In this document: one piece after another, positions 6,945 to 15,060 of the stretch
Layout of the letters: each line of letters begins with the position of its first letter
How positions within the stretch are numbered: position 1 is the stretch's first letter
NCBI GenBank assembly: GCA_958402075.1
Contig: CATXSD010000050.1
Coordinates: 1 to 17,703 of the forward strand
From: Mediterranea massiliensis
GTDB lineage: Bacteria > Bacteroidota > Bacteroidia > Bacteroidales > Bacteroidaceae
Reading direction: 5' to 3'
Length of the DNA: 17,703 bases
Translations under genes and position numbers: made by a program
Notes under the pieces: generated by a model
Seen by the model: the letters and a program-made list of their open reading frames with translations, nothing else
Databases searched by the model: none
Told to the model about the DNA's origin: nothing

Positions 6945-8363
6945 CTATTCTGTCTGTTCCGCCGGATAGTTCACCAAGTAGAGGGTATCGGTGGCGCGTG
7001 TAAAGGCGGTATACAGCCACCGGAAATAATCGGGCGTCAGGTACTCCTCCGACATGTACCCTTGGTCCAGGAAAACGTTCTTCCACTGCCCGCCCTGCGC
7101 CTTGTGGCAAGTAACGGCATACGCATACTTCACCTGCAGGGCATTGTAATAGGGATCGGCCTTCATCTTCTTCATGCGGTCGCGCTTCAAGGGAATGTCG
7201 GCATAGTCTTCCAGCACCGTCTGGAACAACCGTTCGCTCTCCTCGCGCGACAAGGCGGGCGCATCACTATGAAGTGTATCGAGCAACAAACGTACTTCCA
7301 GTTCGGCGTCCTGCCAGTTGGGGAAAGCCAACAGGACATCGGCAAAACGGAAGCCATACATCTCGGCGGTACGACGCACCCGGCGCACCACAGCCGTCTC
7401 GCCATTGGCGATGAAGTCCAGGTTCTTTTCCTTTTCCGTCCAATAGTAATTGTTCTTGGCCACCATCAGCAGGTCCCCGCTTTCCAGTTCCTCTTCCCGC
7501 CACAATATCTGGGCACGGATACCGTTGTTATAGATGTTGGCCCGCTTATTGGAACGACACACGACAATGGTTTCGTCCGTACCGTCACGATCGTAACAGG
7601 CCGACAGGGCATCGATCAGTTCATTGCCCGGCAACAGTTTGACGTCGGGGAAACCCGATATTCTGATTTTAGGCAATACGCCCCACTCCTCCTCCGCAAT
7701 GAGTCGGCGCAAGGCCGTCGCATTCCACAAGATACCCGATTGCTGTTCCTGCCGGACCACCTGGGTCAGGTCTGTCTCCACGACCTCCAGCCCGTAGCCC
7801 CTCAAGGCATCGGCGTACAGCGCCGGACTCAGTTCCTCGCCGACGGGAGGCAGCTGGGCCGTATCTCCCATCAGCAACAGGCGGCATCCCTGGCCTGAAT
7901 AGACAAACTGCACCAGGTCGTCCAGCAACCGCCCCGTACCGAACATGGCACCCGACAGTCCTTCGTTGGATATCATTGAAGCCTCATCGACAATATATAA
8001 GGTATGGGTCGTCAGATTGTCGTTCAACGTAAAGTTTCCCCCTTCTCCCGAATAGGCCCGTTCCCGGTATATCTTCTTATGAATGGTAAAGGCCGGATGC
8101 CCCGCATACGCCGAAAAGACCTTTGCCGCCCTCCCGGTCGGAGCCAGCAAAACGACCTTCTGTTTCAGGAAGTCGAGCGTCCGTACCAAAGCCCCCACCA
8201 GCGAGGTTTTTCCCGTGCCTGCATAGCCCCGCAGCAGGAATGTAACATCCGCCTTCGGCGAACAGAGAAACTGAGACAACAATTTTATCGCATTTTCCTG
8301 CTCAGGAGTTGGCTGATAAGGAAAATTTTCCTTAATTTGCCTTTCTAAATAGTTATTTATCAT
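6945..8363 (-). CDS. RecD/Dda-like superfamily 1 DNA helicase (ATP-dependent)
   Basis: Predicted 5'-to-3' DNA helicase acting in repair or recombination. Seen: 472 residues. The N-terminus TPEQENAIKLLSQFL is a Q-motif-like segment, followed by Walker A GYAGTGKTS (46-54), motif Ia APTGRAAKVF (75-83), Walker B VDEASMIS (125-132), motif III MGDTAQLPPVGE, and near the C-terminus VTCHKAQGGQW (motif V, UvrD_C_2-type) and YTAFTRATDTLYLV (motif VI). It is shorter than E. coli RecD (608 residues), and no recB or recC lies beside it, so it is more like the stand-alone RecD2/Dda group common in Bacteroidetes. Convergent with the MATE gene, 9 bp between stops. Start ATG at 8363; no clear minus-strand promoter box in the 113-bp divergent gap to the next gene. 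Confidence 0.9.
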   Translation of the reverse strand: MINNYLERQIKENFPYQPTPEQENAIKLLSQFLCSPKADVTFLLRGYAGTGKTSLVGALVRTLDFLKQKVVLLAPTGRAAKVFSAYAGHPAFTIHKKIYRERAYSGEGGNFTLNDNLTTHTLYIVDEASMISNEGLSGAMFGTGRLLDDLVQFVYSGQGCRLLLMGDTAQLPPVGEELSPALYADALRGYGLEVVETDLTQVVRQEQQSGILWNATALRRLIAEEEWGVLPKIRISGFPDVKLLPGNELIDALSACYDRDGTDETIVVCRSNKRANIYNNGIRAQILWREEELESGDLLMVAKNNYYWTEKEKNLDFIANGETAVVRRVRRTAEMYGFRFADVLLAFPNWQDAELEVRLLLDTLHSDAPALSREESERLFQTVLEDYADIPLKRDRMKKMKADPYYNALQVKYAYAVTCHKAQGGQWKNVFLDQGYMSEEYLTPDYFRWLYTAFTRATDTLYLVNYPAEQTE

Positions 8364-8415
8364 TTTCGCCTAAGAAAAAAGTAAGAGGAACTGATGTTTT
8401 TAAATTTATTTCTTT

Positions 8416-8423
8416 TATTTTTG
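8416..8423 (+). promoter_or_regulatory. -7 promoter box for the 8477-10483 operon
   Basis: TATTTTTG matches TAnnTTTG, within a very AT-rich 113-bp divergent region (8364-8476). The leader to the first ATG would be about 47 nt. The -33 region is T-rich (8396-8400) but has no exact TTTG. Confidence 0.5.
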
Positions 8424-8476
8424 CGGTGCGAATATAACATTACTTACGAATATAATAAACTAAAAACATATTTATC

Positions 8477-9163
8477 ATGAAAACAGTATTTAATATCGTT
8501 TTGGCCCTGTGCGCTTTAGTACTGGTTTACATCTGCTATGCCAGTATCATGGGCCCGATTAATTTCGAGAAAGCTGAAAAGAACAGAGAGAAAGCTGTCA
8601 TTGCGCGTCTGATAGACATCCGCAAGGCTCAGACCGAGTACCGCAACCTGCACAACCAGCAGTACACTCCGAGCTTCGACACCTTAATCAGCTTCGTGAA
8701 GACAGCCAAACTGCCTTTCATCTACAAGAAAGGTGAGCTGACTGACAAGCAGCTGGAAGATGGTCTGACGGAAAAGAAAGCCATCAGCATCATCAACAAG
8801 GCCAAGAAGACTGGCAACTATGCTGAAGTAAAGAAACTGGGGCTGGAAAACTTTACTCGTGACACCATGTGGGTAGCCGTCATCGATACAATCTTCCCGA
8901 AAGGCTTCAACGCCGATTCGATGAGATACGTACCGTTCGGCAACGGCGCACAGTTTGAAATGGCCATCAAGAACGATACAGCCAAATCGGGTGCTCCTTT
9001 CTGCCTGCTCGAAGTGAAGACTCCGTATACTGTTTACCTGAACGGTCTGGACAAACAGGAAATCGCCAACAAGATTGACCTGCAGACCAAGCTGGGCAAA
9101 TATGCCGGCTTGATGATTGGTAGCCTGGAAACAGCCAACAACAACGCAGGTAACTGGGAATAA
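8477..9163 (+). CDS. Conserved single-pass membrane protein of unknown function, pilin-like layout
   Basis: Not recognised as a named family. Seen: 228 residues. One N-terminal hydrophobic helix (about 4-26, VFNIVLALCALVLVYICYAS) follows a two-residue cytoplasmic stub. A charged helix then continues from it (30-58, with REKAVIARLIDIRKAQTEYR), followed by QQYTPSFDTLISFVK (61-75). That order of membrane helix, amphipathic helix ending in IRKAQTEY, then a Tyr-Thr-Pro turn recalls the pseudopilin fold, but there is no prepilin peptidase site (no Gly before a Phe/Met with Glu at +5). The rest is mixed alpha/beta, with Lys-rich helices at 88-122 and a C-terminal NNNAGNWE tail. It heads an operon with DUF3822 (16 bp gap) and rsmD. 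Inferred topology: C-terminal domain in the periplasm. Function unknown. Confidence 0.85.
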   Translation: MKTVFNIVLALCALVLVYICYASIMGPINFEKAEKNREKAVIARLIDIRKAQTEYRNLHNQQYTPSFDTLISFVKTAKLPFIYKKGELTDKQLEDGLTEKKAISIINKAKKTGNYAEVKKLGLENFTRDTMWVAVIDTIFPKGFNADSMRYVPFGNGAQFEMAIKNDTAKSGAPFCLLEVKTPYTVYLNGLDKQEIANKIDLQTKLGKYAGLMIGSLETANNNAGNWE

Positions 9164-9179
9164 TTCTTCCTAAGCGTAT

Positions 9180-9959
9180 ATGACAGAAACGATTGATTTT
9201 ACTAAATCAAAGCAATATACATTATCCATCCGTCTTAGTACGGATGGATTTTCTTTTTCTGTACTCAACCCTCTGGAGGACAGCAGCTCCATGCTGACGG
9301 ACTATGAAGTTGACGAGTCCCTTTCGCTGACGGCCAACCTGAAACAGGCATTCAGGAAAGTGGAATGGCTGAGCCAGCCCTACCGCCGTGTCAATCTGCT
9401 GATGGCCGGCAAACGTTTCACCTTCATTCCGTTGGAATACTTTGAGGACGAACAGACCAATACCATTTTCTACCATAATTTCTCCCAACAGGAGAATGAA
9501 ACCGTCCTCTACAACATCCTGCACAAAGACAACATCGTAGTGCTGTTCGGCATGGACAAAAGCGCCTTCAACTGTCTGCACGAGCAATATCCCGAAGCCC
9601 ATTTCTATGCGCAGGCCAGCCCGTTCATCGAATACTTCTCTGCCAAAAGCCGACTGGGAAACAACCGGAAAATGTACGTAAACTTACGGAAAAGAGCAGC
9701 TGATGTCTACGCCTTCGAGCGGGGCCGTCTGCTATTGGCCAATTCCTTTCCCTGCCAGGCTGCTTCAGACAGCATCTATTACATGCTGTACATCTGGAAA
9801 CAGTTGGGATTCGATCAGGAAAGGGACGAACTGCACCTGACGGGACAACTGGATGACAAGAACCGGTTGCTGCCCGAATTGCGAAAATATATCCGGCAAG
9901 TATTCATCACAACGCCTGCCCACCATCTTGACCTTCAAGCCATCACCCTATGCGAGTAA
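9180..9959 (+). CDS. DUF3822 family protein
   Basis: Seen: 259 residues, no signal peptide or membrane segment. Features match my memory of DUF3822, a Bacteroidetes-only family of unknown function. The N-terminal half (1-150) has YTLSIRLSTDGFSFSVLNP, a beta-hairpin start typical of actin/Hsp70-like (ASKHA) folds, and FTFIPLEYFED. The second half begins MYVNLRKRAADVYAFERGRL (165-184), another such hairpin, then LANSFPCQAASDSIYYMLYI and a late ELHLTGQL (217-224) in the position of the ASKHA glycine loop. This duplicated layout resembles PilM-type proteins; that is inference from pattern only. The metal/ATP-binding Asp and Gly residues of active actin-like ATPases are not obvious, so it may be a non-catalytic scaffold. 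The last 10 nt overlap the rsmD start, suggesting translational coupling. Confidence 0.85.
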   Translation: MTETIDFTKSKQYTLSIRLSTDGFSFSVLNPLEDSSSMLTDYEVDESLSLTANLKQAFRKVEWLSQPYRRVNLLMAGKRFTFIPLEYFEDEQTNTIFYHNFSQQENETVLYNILHKDNIVVLFGMDKSAFNCLHEQYPEAHFYAQASPFIEYFSAKSRLGNNRKMYVNLRKRAADVYAFERGRLLLANSFPCQAASDSIYYMLYIWKQLGFDQERDELHLTGQLDDKNRLLPELRKYIRQVFITTPAHHLDLQAITLCE

Positions 9960-10483
9960 TCAGCGGTATCTACAAAAGACGTCGGTTCGACGTACCCCAT
10001 ACCTTCAAAGCCCGTCCGACGACCGACTTTGCCAAGGAGAATCTCTTCAACGTACTTTCCAACTACCTCGACTTCGAGGACCATGTCCAGGCTCTCGACC
10101 TCTTTGCCGGTACCGGCAGCATCAGCATCGAACTGGTATCGCGGGGGTGCGACCAGGTGGTCAGTATCGAAAAGGACCGCGACCATTATGCCTTCATCTG
10201 CAAGATCATGAACGAAGTCAAGACAGACAAGTGCATTCCTATCCGTGGAGACGTATTCAAGTACATCGCAGGAGGACGCGGACAATTTGACTTCATCTTT
10301 GCCGACCCGCCCTATGAACTCAAGGGGCTGGAAACCATTCCCGACTTGATTTTCGAACATAACTTGCTGAAGGAAGACGGCCTGTTCGTCCTGGAGCACG
10401 GAAAGAAAAACAATTTCGAAACGCATCCCCACTTCATCGAACGCAGAGTATACGGCAGCGTCAACTTCTCCTTCTTCCGCTAA
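9950..10483 (+). CDS. rsmD: 16S rRNA (guanine(966)-N(2))-methyltransferase RsmD
   Basis: Methylates G966 (E. coli numbering) of 16S rRNA during 30S assembly, using S-adenosylmethionine. Seen: 177 residues. N-terminal MRVISGIYKRRRFDVP and RPTTDFAKENLFN (22-34), motif I DLFAGTGSISIE (50-61) for SAM binding, and the catalytic motif IV ADPPYE (118-123) characteristic of exocyclic amino methyltransferases. Length and motif order match the family. The ATG lies inside the end of the DUF3822 gene (10-nt overlap, different frame). Convergent with cls, with 18 bp between the two stops and no evident terminator. Confidence 0.95.
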   Translation: MRVISGIYKRRRFDVPHTFKARPTTDFAKENLFNVLSNYLDFEDHVQALDLFAGTGSISIELVSRGCDQVVSIEKDRDHYAFICKIMNEVKTDKCIPIRGDVFKYIAGGRGQFDFIFADPPYELKGLETIPDLIFEHNLLKEDGLFVLEHGKKNNFETHPHFIERRVYGSVNFSFFR

Positions 10484-10501
10484 AGCCCTACGGGGTACAC
10501 A

Positions 10502-11941
10502 CTACAACAAAGGAGCCAGCAAACGGACAAGGCTCTCCAGCGCCTTCCGATGCCATGGCCGCTTGGACCACGTCTTCAGATGCAGTTGAAGGCAGTCGCG
10601 CTGGTCCTGCAGGAAGATTTCCCGCATCTGCAAAGCGGTTTCTTCACTATAGATAAAGGCATTCACCTCAAAATTGTGTTCAAAGCTGCGGAAATCCATG
10701 TTCGTAGAACCAATTGTCGACAGCTCGTCGTCCGAGACCATCAGTTTGGAATGGAGAAAACCCTTCCGATACAGATAAACCTTCACACCGGCTCCCAGCA
10801 CCGTAGCCAGATAGGAACACGAAGCCAGGTGGGTAATCCGCGAATCGGCCTTCAAGGGCAACATGAGGCGGACATCCACTCCGGCCAAGGCAGCAGTCTG
10901 CAAAGCGACAAGCATCGAGTCGGTAGGCAGGAAATAGGGAGTCTGGATATAGAAATACTTCCTGGCCCCCATAATGGCCATCGCAAGTCCCTGCATAATC
11001 TCCTTCCACGGGCCTACCGGTTCGCTCGTCACAACCTGTATCAATGAAGAACCGTAAGATCCCAGCTTCGGAAAATAGCGTGCCGACGTAATCAGTGTGC
11101 GATCCACGAAGTACCAGTCCAGCAGAAAAGTCGTCTGCAGACCATGAACAGCCTTTCCCTCAAGAAGCAGATGGGTATCCCGCCAGATGCCCCACGAGAT
11201 GCCGTTCACATAACGTTCAGCCAGGTTCATGCCTCCGATGAAGCCCACCCGACCGTCTATCACCACCACCTTCCGATGGTTACGGTAATTCACCTTACTG
11301 GTAAACAGCGGGAAACGCACTTTCAGGAAGCCTCTTACCTCAATGCCGGCCTCGCGCATCTCTTCAAAGAAACGATTGGGCACGTGCCAGCATCCGACGT
11401 CATCATAGAGCACCCGTACCTCTACCCCCTCACTCGCCTTGTCTATCAGTACATCGCGCACCATACGCCCGACGGCATCGTCTTCAAAAATATAAAACTC
11501 CAGATGAATGTGTCGGGTAGCCTGCTGCAACTCTCTCAAGAGGGACTGCAACATGGTGCGGCCGGAAGTGTAGACTTCCACCCGGTTACCGTCAAAAGGC
11601 AACGACTGATTGGTATTGCGAAAGAGGGAGATGAGACGTCCATAGGCCAAGGGAAGCGTACTGGACGTCTGGGACATGTACTCCAGCAACGGTTTCTTCT
11701 GCAAGCTGTTATAACCCTTCTTGCTGATGAGCCGTTCATGTCGCTGGCTGCGTCCGAAAAAGAAATAGAACACCAGTCCGACAACAGGGAGGAACAATAA
11801 GACCAATATCCAAGCCAACGTCTTGACCGGATTACGGTTCTCCAGCACAATCACCAGAATAGTACCCAGAACCAGACCGAAATAGACCACATCGAAAGCG
11901 GCCGTAGCAATCAGGCTTAATATAGAATTCCAATCAAACAT
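10502..11941 (-). CDS. cls: Cardiolipin synthase (phospholipase D family)
   Basis: Condenses two phosphatidylglycerol molecules to cardiolipin and glycerol at the inner membrane. Seen: 479 residues. Two N-terminal membrane helices (about 12-33 and 41-63) bracket NRNPVKTLAW, the typical Cls/PLDc_N start. Two HKD phosphodiesterase motifs follow: NHRKVVVIDG with His222, Lys224, Asp229, and HSKLMVSDD with His397, Lys399, Asp404, each followed by GFIGGMN or TIGSTNMD. Length is normal for bacterial Cls. The start ATG (11939-11941) lies inside a perfect 17-bp inverted repeat that also overlaps the candidate -7 box, so promoter access or translation initiation may be controlled there. It lies 72 bp downstream of the outer-membrane protein gene on the same strand. 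Confidence 0.95.
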   Translation of the reverse strand: MFDWNSILSLIATAAFDVVYFGLVLGTILVIVLENRNPVKTLAWILVLLFLPVVGLVFYFFFGRSQRHERLISKKGYNSLQKKPLLEYMSQTSSTLPLAYGRLISLFRNTNQSLPFDGNRVEVYTSGRTMLQSLLRELQQATRHIHLEFYIFEDDAVGRMVRDVLIDKASEGVEVRVLYDDVGCWHVPNRFFEEMREAGIEVRGFLKVRFPLFTSKVNYRNHRKVVVIDGRVGFIGGMNLAERYVNGISWGIWRDTHLLLEGKAVHGLQTTFLLDWYFVDRTLITSARYFPKLGSYGSSLIQVVTSEPVGPWKEIMQGLAMAIMGARKYFYIQTPYFLPTDSMLVALQTAALAGVDVRLMLPLKADSRITHLASCSYLATVLGAGVKVYLYRKGFLHSKLMVSDDELSTIGSTNMDFRSFEHNFEVNAFIYSEETALQMREIFLQDQRDCLQLHLKTWSKRPWHRKALESLVRLLAPLL

Positions 11942-11978
11942 TTGTTTTCCATATCGTTCTTATATGGAAAACAAATGT
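11938..11978. repeat. Perfect 17-bp inverted repeat over the cls start codon and promoter
   Basis: Arms ACATTTGTTTTCCATAT (11938-11954) and ATATGGAAAACAAATGT (11962-11978) are exact reverse complements around a 7-nt loop (11955-11961). The left arm contains the cls start codon (minus strand) and the right arm overlaps seven bases of the candidate -7 box. No T-tract follows on either strand, so a terminator is unlikely. Either it is an operator for a dimeric regulator, or in read-through RNA it forms a hairpin hiding the start codon. Confidence 0.9.
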
Positions 11979-11979
11979 A
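11972..11979 (-). promoter_or_regulatory. Candidate -7 promoter box for cls
   Basis: Read on the minus strand: TACATTTG, matching TAnnTTTG, with a GTTG 20 nt upstream in the -33 position. The start of transcription would fall inside the inverted repeat, so such a transcript would keep little of the outer arm. Confidence 0.5.
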
Positions 11980-12013
11980 TGAAAAACATTGGATATAAAC
12001 AACAGAAAAGACA

Positions 12014-14959
12014 TTAGAAACGTCTGCCCGGTCTGCCCATCGGACGATGTCCGCCAGGACCGAATCCCGGTCCCATCCGCTTGTCGCGTGCCTGCTTGCC
12101 TCCGAAGATGTTCAGACGATAGATGAAGTGAAGCATGCAATAGCTGTTCACGCCGTTATACTGGTATACGGAACGGCCGCTGGCGGTCAGCGAACGGGTG
12201 ATGTTGCTCTGCTGCTGCAGGATGTCGTACATCTCGAAGCTGACAGTGGCATCCCCCTTCAGGAACGTCTGCGACAACTGGGCGTTCCAAATCAGTTCGT
12301 TACGGTTCATGCTGGCATCCGAATAGCCGCGACGGCTCTGGTTGCCCAGGTTGGTGGACAAGCTCATGCCCCAGGGCATATTCACGGTCGTACTGGCACC
12401 GTAGGAGAAGGTATAGGGCTGCTGGTTGTTCGATGGTGTCAACTTGTCCTTTTCAATCGAATAGGAGAACGTTCCGTTCAGTCCGAATTCAAACCAGTCG
12501 TTCCGATAAGTTCCGTTCAAGCGTTCATTCAGAGTCAGGTTGGTAGTCGTGTTCTTCTGCTGGACAGCATCCACACCGGTACCTGTGGTCAGGAATCCCA
12601 CATTATTATTATAGGACAGATTACTGAACGAACCGATGTTGAACTTCTTGTTCTTCAACGCCGAATTGATGCCGAACATACCGAACGCACTCCAGTTGCC
12701 ATTGATATTCTCCGGCTTCGTTACCCATCCACCGGTTGACGGATTGTACGTACGCGAGTTACTGATGCTGTTTTGCGTCATCTGCAGGTTGACGTGCGAG
12801 AAGATGCCCTGCTGACGGTCCACATTATAAGTATTGTAGAACACGCGCAGGCTATGGTTGAACGAAGGCTTCAGGTAGGGGTTACCCATGGTAACGTTCA
12901 GCGGATTGGAGTCATCGGTCACATCCAGCAAGTTCTCCATACCGGGCTGAGAACTGCGTCCGCGGTACGTGACGCGCAACTGGCTCACCTTGGAGAAACG
13001 ATATCGGAAGTCCACGTTCGGTGCCACATTGAAGACGTTGCGCACGGCCAGCGTATCCATTTCGCCTTTTTTGTAACCCAAGGATGTCTTCTGCGGTTCC
13101 AGATCCGCACCGATGCTCAACTGATACTTCTGACGGATGAAACGCAGGCTGGGACTGAAACGATGCGTATAAGTCCTGTATTCCGCAAACTTGCTCAGGC
13201 TCTGGTCATAACCGTCTTCGTAGTCTTCGGGCAGCATCTCGCCGAAGTTCCAGTCCTCACCCAAGTCATAGGCCTTCTTGTCACTCTTACTGTAACTGTA
13301 ATTGAAACGATAGCGGAACTGCAGGAAAGTAGCTTTCCAAAGCGGTTCGCTGTAGGTCAGTTCCAGGCTGTAATTATATCCATTGGTCGGAGTCGTCATG
13401 TAACGGCGGATGATGTCCTCGGGAGTCACCGTTCCGTCTTCGTTCTGCTGGAAGTATCGGGTATTGGAAGCCGTATACTGTGTACTTTCCGAATCGTCGT
13501 ACCCCACCGTACCGCGGAAGGTGATGTTGCGGCCCATGGAATTCAACTTACGGTTGACCTGCAGGGTAGCGTCGGCCGACAGGGAGTTGCCATCGCTGCT
13601 CGACAGATTGTTCGACGTATTGACACGGATGTCCTTCAACGGGTCGTCCACCACCCCGTTGTCACTGAACGCTTCGCCCGACAGGTCCATCTTGGCCAGC
13701 GAAGTGATGTCCAGATAGTCATTGGGATTGGACACTACGGCATAAGGGTCACTGTTGAAAGTTCCCGACTTGGCATCCGACGTACTATATGTCTTTCCCC
13801 AACTGAAATTCGGGCGGAAGATAATATTGGTCAACGTGTCGGGCTTCCACTCCATGCGGAAGTCGGCACGGAAATCCTTGCTGCCACTGAGTGTCTTGGT
13901 CCGCGAGTTATTGAACGACGACGAAGCTCCTCCGGTCAGGAAGTTTTCCGTATATCCGTCGCTGTAGGAATCATTGCCCCGATAGTTATAGCGCACACTG
14001 CCGCCCAGCTCTATTTTTTCCGTCTCGGTAGCAAAGTTCAGTCCCAGTTCCTTGGTGGCCGTCAGACCATTGTTGCGTCTCCAGCGGGGACCGCCGCCAC
14101 CGCCCGAAAAGCCCTGGTCGTTCACGTTGTTGGCACCGGCGATGAGCGATACCTGCGTCTTGTCATAGAAGTAGTTCACCATCGCGCGCCCCATGTAGCG
14201 GTCTTTCGTTCCTCCGGCCAGGTCGATATTGCCAAAGACACCTTTGTTCATACCTTTTTTGACAGTCAGGTCGAGCACCGTCTCTTCCTCGCCGTCATCA
14301 ATACCGGTGATACGGGCCAGATCCGACTTCTTGTCGTATGTCTTCAGCTTCTCAATCATGTCCACCGGCAGGTTCTTCAAGCCAGTCTTTACGTCTCCGC
14401 CGAAGAATTCCTTGCCGTCCACCATGATTTTGGAGATATCCTTGCCATTGATTTTCACGTTGCCGTCGTCATCAATCTCGGCTCCCGGCAACTTCTTCAC
14501 CAGCTCCTCGAGCATGGCACCTTCCGGCGTACGGTAGGCCGACGAGTTGAAGGCGACCGTATCTTCCACCACCTGTACCTGGGGTGCCTCGGCCACGATG
14601 ACAGCCTCGGCCAGCATGATGGCATCAGACTCCAACGTCAGAGTTCCCAGGCGTTTGTTGGGGGCCGAGGCGGTCAGTTGCAAGGGCACGTACTTGGTCT
14701 TGTATCCTATATAAGATACTTTCATCACGTACTTCCCGCCTCTGACCTTGGGGAGTGAAAATGCTCCGTCTTCCCCGCTTGCGGCACCGGTCACGTAAGC
14801 GCTGTCGGGCAACGACAACAACTGGATGGTGGCCTGCGCGGCAGGCGCCTTGGTATCGTCTTCCATCAGACGACCCGAAACCGTAATGTTCTTAGTCTGT
14901 GCAAACACCGACAGGGTTACCGCCCAAAGCAACATTGTCAGTACTAAAATTTTTCTCAT
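12014..14959 (-). CDS. Outer-membrane beta-barrel protein, TonB-dependent-receptor-like (carboxypeptidase-regulatory-like N-terminus)
   Basis: Seen: 981 residues. The signal peptide is MRKILVLTMLLWAVTLSVFA with cleavage before Gln21. A beta-sandwich domain of the CarboxypepD_reg-like type follows (about 25-105, ISGRL-like start VSGRLMEDDTKAPAAQATIQ, then GEDGAFSLPKVRGGKYVMKV). Next is a plug-like segment (about 120-215, PEGAMLEELVKKLPGAEIDD with KINGKDISKIMVDGKEFFGG), then a long Asn/Ser/Tyr-rich beta-barrel to about 955. The tail is Gly/Pro/Arg-rich, ending GRPGRRF. Known: proteins of this build belong to the Bacteroidetes outer-membrane beta-barrel group (OMP_b-brl_3) rather than SusC, and no SusD partner is adjacent. 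Substrate unknown. A glycine run (GGGGG followed by PRWRRNN, about 280-292) lies early in the barrel. Only a weak promoter-like TTTCTTTG is visible upstream (about 15019-15026, minus). Confidence 0.9.
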   Translation of the reverse strand: MRKILVLTMLLWAVTLSVFAQTKNITVSGRLMEDDTKAPAAQATIQLLSLPDSAYVTGAASGEDGAFSLPKVRGGKYVMKVSYIGYKTKYVPLQLTASAPNKRLGTLTLESDAIMLAEAVIVAEAPQVQVVEDTVAFNSSAYRTPEGAMLEELVKKLPGAEIDDDGNVKINGKDISKIMVDGKEFFGGDVKTGLKNLPVDMIEKLKTYDKKSDLARITGIDDGEEETVLDLTVKKGMNKGVFGNIDLAGGTKDRYMGRAMVNYFYDKTQVSLIAGANNVNDQGFSGGGGGPRWRRNNGLTATKELGLNFATETEKIELGGSVRYNYRGNDSYSDGYTENFLTGGASSSFNNSRTKTLSGSKDFRADFRMEWKPDTLTNIIFRPNFSWGKTYSTSDAKSGTFNSDPYAVVSNPNDYLDITSLAKMDLSGEAFSDNGVVDDPLKDIRVNTSNNLSSSDGNSLSADATLQVNRKLNSMGRNITFRGTVGYDDSESTQYTASNTRYFQQNEDGTVTPEDIIRRYMTTPTNGYNYSLELTYSEPLWKATFLQFRYRFNYSYSKSDKKAYDLGEDWNFGEMLPEDYEDGYDQSLSKFAEYRTYTHRFSPSLRFIRQKYQLSIGADLEPQKTSLGYKKGEMDTLAVRNVFNVAPNVDFRYRFSKVSQLRVTYRGRSSQPGMENLLDVTDDSNPLNVTMGNPYLKPSFNHSLRVFYNTYNVDRQQGIFSHVNLQMTQNSISNSRTYNPSTGGWVTKPENINGNWSAFGMFGINSALKNKKFNIGSFSNLSYNNNVGFLTTGTGVDAVQQKNTTTNLTLNERLNGTYRNDWFEFGLNGTFSYSIEKDKLTPSNNQQPYTFSYGASTTVNMPWGMSLSTNLGNQSRRGYSDASMNRNELIWNAQLSQTFLKGDATVSFEMYDILQQQSNITRSLTASGRSVYQYNGVNSYCMLHFIYRLNIFGGKQARDKRMGPGFGPGGHRPMGRPGRRF

Positions 14960-15060
14960 CTGTGTCTATTCTTTCTATGTAAAACGTCAATATAACATGC
15001 TTTCCGTTTGACGGTAGTCACAAAGAAAGGTTTAATCGGGCACAGGCACATTTTAACATT

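Noticed and set aside
9950..9959. rsmD start overlap as a sign of a fused DUF3822-RsmD protein
   Set aside because: The frames differ and both termini fit their families; it is an ordinary coupled overlap.
11938..11978. Rho-independent terminator for the outer-membrane protein gene
   Set aside because: The stem is AT-rich and is not followed by a T-tract on the minus strand, and it overlaps the next gene's start codon.
12773..14758. A 661-codon open frame antisense to the outer-membrane barrel gene
   Set aside because: Same codon-bias effect; no signal, domain or promoter, and the sense strand has a clear signal peptide and domain order.
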